A program made the translations under genes and the position numbers. A DNA stretch of 17,022 bases from UMGS1279 sp045536815 (GTDB lineage: Bacteria; Bacillota; Clostridia; Oscillospirales; Acutalibacteraceae): contig JAZSOH010000006.1 in the NCBI GenBank assembly GCA_045536815.1, positions 1 through 17,022 on the forward strand, read 5' to 3'. The notes below the pieces were generated by a model. It was not told the origin of the DNA. It saw nothing but the letters and a program-made list of their open reading frames with translations, and searched no databases. This document shows positions 13,928-17,022 of this stretch, one piece after another; the stretch's first letter is position 1; each line of letters starts with the position of its first letter.

Positions 13928-14220
13928 GGTTTTTCCTTAGAAGGATTGAGAAGAAGTTTGTTAAGGTCGCTTACTACTTTTTTAATCTTATGCCTCATAG
14001 CAGTTTTTTCTCTGCTCTCAATAGCCTTCTTACGAGACTCTTGATTTCTTTCAAGAAGTTCTCTTTGAGTCTTGGCTACCTTTTCCTTGTACTGCTTGAG
14101 ATACTCCGTATCCTTTTGCTTCTGTCTCTTCATTGCGAGAGACTTTTCACGATTTAGGACATTCTTTAGTGCCGTTGTAGACTCAAGGTAGAGAAGTTGA
14201 CGGTCATTGGAGTTAACCAC
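13924..14220 (-). pseudogene. Middle fragment of the same polyvalent mobile-element protein
   Basis: A 98-codon open frame rich in Lys, Arg, Glu and Gln, predicted to be one long coiled helix: RQLLYLESTTALKNVLNREK, later KYEK-like repeats and ESREKTAMRHKIKKVV, ending NPSKEKP. I recognise this as the helical region ('YLExTTxLKNVLNREKxLAMKR... SRxKTAMRHKIKxVV') of clostridial large polyvalent proteins carried by integrative elements; that is memory, not a search. The GTG at 14220 has no RBS and the frame ends by a frameshift into the next fragment. Its 5' edge overlaps the start of the oppositely oriented ImmA-like gene, marking a recombination junction near 14205-14220. It is unlikely to be expressed as a functional protein. 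Confidence 0.65.
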
Positions 14221-14608
14221 CTTATACGATTTTGCCGAACAACAGGGAATACATATAGAGTGTTATGATTTGGCATATATCGACAGTTTATCTATCCTTG
14301 CCGATGGCGAATGCTATATTGGAATAAACCCTTTAATTTTATCTTTGTATGCCGAGGAAAAAATCAAACTAGCGCATGAAGTAGGGCATTGTGAAACGGG
14401 TTCCTTTTATAATGAAAATACCCCTCGGTATATTCGGGAACGTTGTGAAGCTCGTGCAGATAAATGGGCAATAAAAAAGCTCATCCCTAAGGATGAGTTA
14501 ATAAAAGCATATAAAGATGGAATCAGTGACAATTTCGAACTAGCGGATTATTTTGGTGTCACAGAAGATTTTATGAGGAAAGCTATTGCATACTATTGTA
14601 ATTTATAA
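14207..14608 (+). CDS. ImmA/IrrE family metallo-endopeptidase
   Basis: A 133-residue zinc protease of the ImmA/IrrE family. The catalytic motif is HEVGH (57-61), with the third ligand region ERCEARADKWAIKKL (78-92), and the C-terminal SDNFELADYFGVTEDFMRKA is typical. In ICEBs1 and prophages ImmA cleaves the ImmR repressor to switch on the element. Here no helix-turn-helix repressor gene is adjacent. The start is TTG 14207, with only GAGAAG ten bases upstream, and it lies on the edge of the polyvalent fragment. The protein appears complete, but its promoter and N-terminal few residues may have been replaced at the junction. It is the first gene of a plus-strand cassette. Confidence 0.82.
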   Translation: MELTTLYDFAEQQGIHIECYDLAYIDSLSILADGECYIGINPLILSLYAEEKIKLAHEVGHCETGSFYNENTPRYIRERCEARADKWAIKKLIPKDELIKAYKDGISDNFELADYFGVTEDFMRKAIAYYCNL

Positions 14609-14643
14609 TTTTAGTGAATGAATCTGAAAGCGGGTCTAAAAAA

Positions 14644-14997
14644 ATGCAAAATCAAAGCAACAACTATTTATACATCAAAATTCTTTTAATGTCGGTTTCA
14701 TTGACGATAGCATTGGTTATGCTTGATGCTAATCTTTTAATTATTAGCGCTATCACATTTTTATTGTTCTCACCATTGATGTTTCTTTCAGTAGCATGGG
14801 GAACAATCGTATATACTGTTTATGATATAGTTAGGCCGATTCTTTATATATGGGCATTGGTGGTAACGATAAAAGGAGAACAAGACTTTATTGCAATGGC
14901 GTTTTACATACTCGCAATTTTGCAAGCAATAAATATTGCAAAAAGGTTTATTGGCACATTAATTGTTATGTTTGGTAATTTAACAAAAAGGGGATAA
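14644..14997 (+). CDS. Small membrane protein of unknown function
   Basis: A 117-residue hydrophobic protein that I do not recognise. Likely membrane segments are at about 8-27, 30-51, 62-76 and 81-99; the tail FGNLTKRG is basic. ATG 14644 is chosen; it is preceded by the weak RBS-like AAGCGGG. The frame is open up to a GTG at 14614 without an RBS. It lies 35 bp after the ImmA-like gene and ends five bases before the next start, so the three genes look like one unit. The aromatic and isoleucine-rich, AT-rich coding differs from the housekeeping genes, in line with acquisition. Confidence 0.6.
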   Translation: MQNQSNNYLYIKILLMSVSLTIALVMLDANLLIISAITFLLFSPLMFLSVAWGTIVYTVYDIVRPILYIWALVVTIKGEQDFIAMAFYILAILQAINIAKRFIGTLIVMFGNLTKRG

Positions 14998-15001
14998 TAT
15001 T

Positions 15002-16015
15002 ATGAATATTGATTTTCTTCCTGGAAATTTGTCACTCGAATTAAAAAAACAAATTATTGATGACTTTTCTTTTGAAATTACCAAAACAATTATAAACATA
15101 AAAAGAGACAGCGACATATCATATTTGAACTATAATAAGTCGTGCTTATTTGATACTTATGTATATATTTGGTATATCATATACTCTTTACTCACAGTTA
15201 AGGATTATTGTGAATATAAACAAAAAACATATAATATGATTCTTGAAGAAGCGGGAGAAACCATTTGTAACATTTTAGATTTATCAACAGAAAACACAAA
15301 AAAAGTATTAAAATCACGTTTTGCATTTTACGAAAATCTTTTCGGTCAAAAGCAAAATGCTCCTCTTGGAGAGAAAATGCAATGTGTTTCGGAAGAATTT
15401 GTTTTAATAATACAAATGGATATTGTGGTTGGTACTATACAATCATATGGAAACGACTCTCCTGTATATGTGACAGATTACGAGATACTATCTAAAACTC
15501 AGTCAGAAGTTATAAGTTTGTCAGATGTTATTATGATTAATATATTTAGCAAGATAAAAAAAGATAAGGCGAGCGTGTTGACCAAAACTCGTCAAAGATT
15601 GTGTGGCACTCCAACTTTAAAATCAGAAAACGAAAAACAAACTGTTAAAAAACATAATCAAAAAACAGATAAAGAAATGTCTCCAGAAAAGAAATTATAT
15701 AGATTTTGTTCAGGTATATGTTTTATGTTGGTTTTCATTTTTTTGCTTTCGATCCTTAACATGCCTACTTTTTTCTATACTTTTATGAGATGGGTTGTTT
15801 TTTTATCTTCAATTTATTTGGTATTAACTTACTATTCTGAAAAAGTAACTGACGAAGCATTTCGTTTATTTGTTTTCACAATATTTGTTGCTATTTTATG
15901 GAATCCAATTATTCCATTTCATTGTAACAAAAACTCATGGATTATACTGGATGTTTTTGCTAGCATATTAATGTTGTATTCTGGAGTTAGAAATTTTCGT
16001 CATAAAAAATATTAA
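15002..16015 (+). CDS. Unknown protein with C-terminal four-helix membrane domain (DUF6804-like)
   Basis: A 337-residue protein in two parts. Residues 1-190 are soluble, mostly helical and not recognised. A charged linker follows (about 205-232, many Lys and Glu). Four membrane helices lie at about 235-253, 258-277, 286-304 and 312-328. The membrane part, with MRWVVFLSSIYLV, ILWNPIIPFH (299-307) and SWIILDV, resembles the small DUF6804 membrane proteins, whose NPIIP motif sits between the last two helices; this is from memory. It would be a fusion of such a domain to a cytoplasmic sensor-like part. AAAGGGG precedes the ATG at 15002. The stop lies at the junction with the polyvalent fragment (about 16015-16019). 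Codons are very AT-rich. Confidence 0.7.
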   Translation: MNIDFLPGNLSLELKKQIIDDFSFEITKTIINIKRDSDISYLNYNKSCLFDTYVYIWYIIYSLLTVKDYCEYKQKTYNMILEEAGETICNILDLSTENTKKVLKSRFAFYENLFGQKQNAPLGEKMQCVSEEFVLIIQMDIVVGTIQSYGNDSPVYVTDYEILSKTQSEVISLSDVIMINIFSKIKKDKASVLTKTRQRLCGTPTLKSENEKQTVKKHNQKTDKEMSPEKKLYRFCSGICFMLVFIFLLSILNMPTFFYTFMRWVVFLSSIYLVLTYYSEKVTDEAFRLFVFTIFVAILWNPIIPFHCNKNSWIILDVFASILMLYSGVRNFRHKKY

Positions 16016-16882
16016 AAAATCCTCGCCCTTTGCTATCCATCGGTAAAGCTCGCCTATGCGTTTGGTTATATCATCAGTAGAGTATGTACTATTCGCACGT
16101 TTACGGATTATATCGGCGGCAGTGCGTAATTGTCTTGGATTCAACTCATTACCGTGAGTTAACTTGCTTTGCAAAGATAGTAACTGCCTAAGCTCTGCAA
16201 CATCCTGTTCTAGCTTTTGATTGCGTTTTTTAAGCGTTTTCATTTCGCCTAAAGCAGTATAAGCATCATTTCTACGGCGAATAGAAAGTTTTTCGGTATC
16301 ACTATCTGATTTTTTGGATATAATATTACCATAAGAATCGATAACACCAGCTTTTTGGAGAGCAAGTTGCACAGGAGTTAAATTATTTGAATTTTGCACC
16401 TTGACTTTTCCGTCTGAATATGTTATCTTTCTTATAGAACCATATTGGTTTTCCCCCACCGGCAATTGGAGCCCATTCAGGGAAAGCCATTTATTGGTTC
16501 TTTTTTTATTTGGGTCAATTGCATCAGAAAATTGCACAATAACAGGATTTTCTAATAGTTCTGGTATATTACGGAATGTTTCAATTGTAACTTCAGAATG
16601 CTTATTTAACTCACTTAATATCATACTAGAGTGCTTTTGAATTTCTTGTTCTTTCATATTGATAGATTTTAAAGCCTCTGATGTTTTGCCAATAGTGAAA
16701 GTTATATTTGAATTTTTCTTATCCCACGCATCGAACTCTTTATAGAAATTTTTGCGTATAGAATATTTTCCACCATTTTTATCGGTGGATTTTTTTATTG
16801 CCTTATTGCTTTTGTAGTTTTCAACAGCCTTTACTAAAGAGGCATCCCAAAGCTTTTGCAGTTCATCCATATGTTTAAGCAT
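16016..16882 (-). pseudogene. N-proximal fragment of polyvalent (MuF-C-like) mobile-element protein
   Basis: A truncated piece of a large phage/ICE polyvalent protein. KYSIRKNFYKEFDAWDKK (39-56), the TSEALKSI block, ELNKHSEVT and IPELLENPVIV (106-116) match the MuF C-terminal type domain as I remember it, then DPNKKRTNKWL (123-133) and SDGKVKV. In intact relatives NPxIV and DPNKKRT are separated by a stretch of some tens of residues, so an internal deletion at about residues 116-123 is likely. A coiled region (208-245) and an arginine-rich DITKRIGELYRWIAKGED end it; after residue 288 the frame runs into unrelated cassette DNA. The apparent ATG 16882 lies on the tRNA-like sequence and has no RBS, so the true N-terminus is missing. 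Confidence 0.7.
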
Positions 16883-17022
16883 AGTGTGACAGGATTCGAA
16901 CCCTGTCGTAGTTTCGCACGCCGCCTTTATCCGTACGGCTTTGTGCTAGTTTTTGCAAGGCGACAGCCTTGCGGCAAACTCGCGCTTCTCCGCACGAAAA
17001 ATTCGGCGGCAGAAACGCTTTG
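16882..17022 (-). ncRNA. Second tRNA-like 3' module with enlarged stem-loop (5' end outside the window)
   Basis: Read leftwards, this has the same order as the element at 1-140. A long-range stem (17016-17012 with 16915-16911, and 17010-17005 with 16925-16920) is followed by four bases TACG (16910-16907), a T-arm ACAGGG-TTCGAAT-CCTGT (16906-16889) and CACACTA (16888-16882). The T-arm has one extra G relative to the first copy. The stem sequence is completely different from that of the first copy yet still pairs. It encloses about 79 nt, including a hairpin with GCAAGGC and GCCTTGC arms around GACA. No CCA and no terminator follow; the polyvalent fragment begins at once, so this copy may also be an integration junction. 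Confidence 0.45.

Noticed and set aside
16401..16640. Plus-strand open frame of 79 codons antisense to the polyvalent fragment
   Set aside because: No RBS and no recognisable features; the minus-strand frame explains the composition.
1..17022. CRISPR arrays, insertion-sequence transposases or integrases
   Set aside because: No regularly spaced direct repeats and no transposase or recombinase motifs were seen on either strand.

Overview
The window looks like low-GC Firmicutes DNA, most likely an uncultured gut Clostridia of the Oscillospirales/Ruminococcaceae type. Evidence is the AT-rich promoters, strong AGGAGG-type ribosome binding sites, a YerC/TrpR-like regulator, the rpmH-rnpA-yidD-yidC-jag order, a GluRS/GlnRS pair, and remnants of a clostridial 'large polyvalent' mobile-element protein. 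Both ends stop at the same homologous point inside a tRNA-like element, so the window may be a whole contig that broke at repeats.

Layout. Positions 1-175 hold a tRNA-like 3' module (long-range stem, 4-nt spacer, T-arm, acceptor-like CACACTA, no CCA) followed by a terminator. Positions 263-1380 hold an FkbM-type methyltransferase with its own promoter and a bidirectional terminator shared with the minus-strand genes. Positions 1386-3077 (minus strand) hold a PHP-family histidinol-phosphatase-like enzyme, a flavin-reductase-like protein and a YerC/YecD regulator. Divergently, gltX and glnS (3335-6683) form a tandem aminoacyl-tRNA synthetase pair, followed by a Nif3-like protein. Positions 7537-10433 hold lemA, a TPM-domain (YgcG-like) protein, a formate/nitrite-transporter-like channel and an unknown protein, closely spaced as one operon. 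Positions 10473-13354 hold the ribosomal protein L34 / RNase P protein / YidD / YidC / Jag cluster, without the dnaA or mnmE genes that often flank it. Two tRNA genes follow: a CAU tRNA that looks like tRNA-Ile2, and tRNA-Trp, with a consensus promoter and a strong terminator.

Positions 13680-16882 are a mobile-element scar. Pieces of a minus-strand polyvalent (MuF-C-like) protein gene lie at 16882-16019, 14220-13924 and 13927-13690. They are interrupted by a plus-strand cassette of about 1.8 kb holding an ImmA/IrrE-type zinc peptidase, a small membrane protein and a larger protein with a four-helix C-terminal domain resembling DUF6804. The first polyvalent fragment begins directly at a second tRNA-like 3' module (16882-17022, minus strand), homologous in layout to the one at position 1.

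The left 13 kb is ordinary chromosomal housekeeping. The most unusual features are the paired tRNA-like elements at the two edges and the scar with its inserted cassette. Family assignments come from recognised motifs and memory of the families; no database search was possible.
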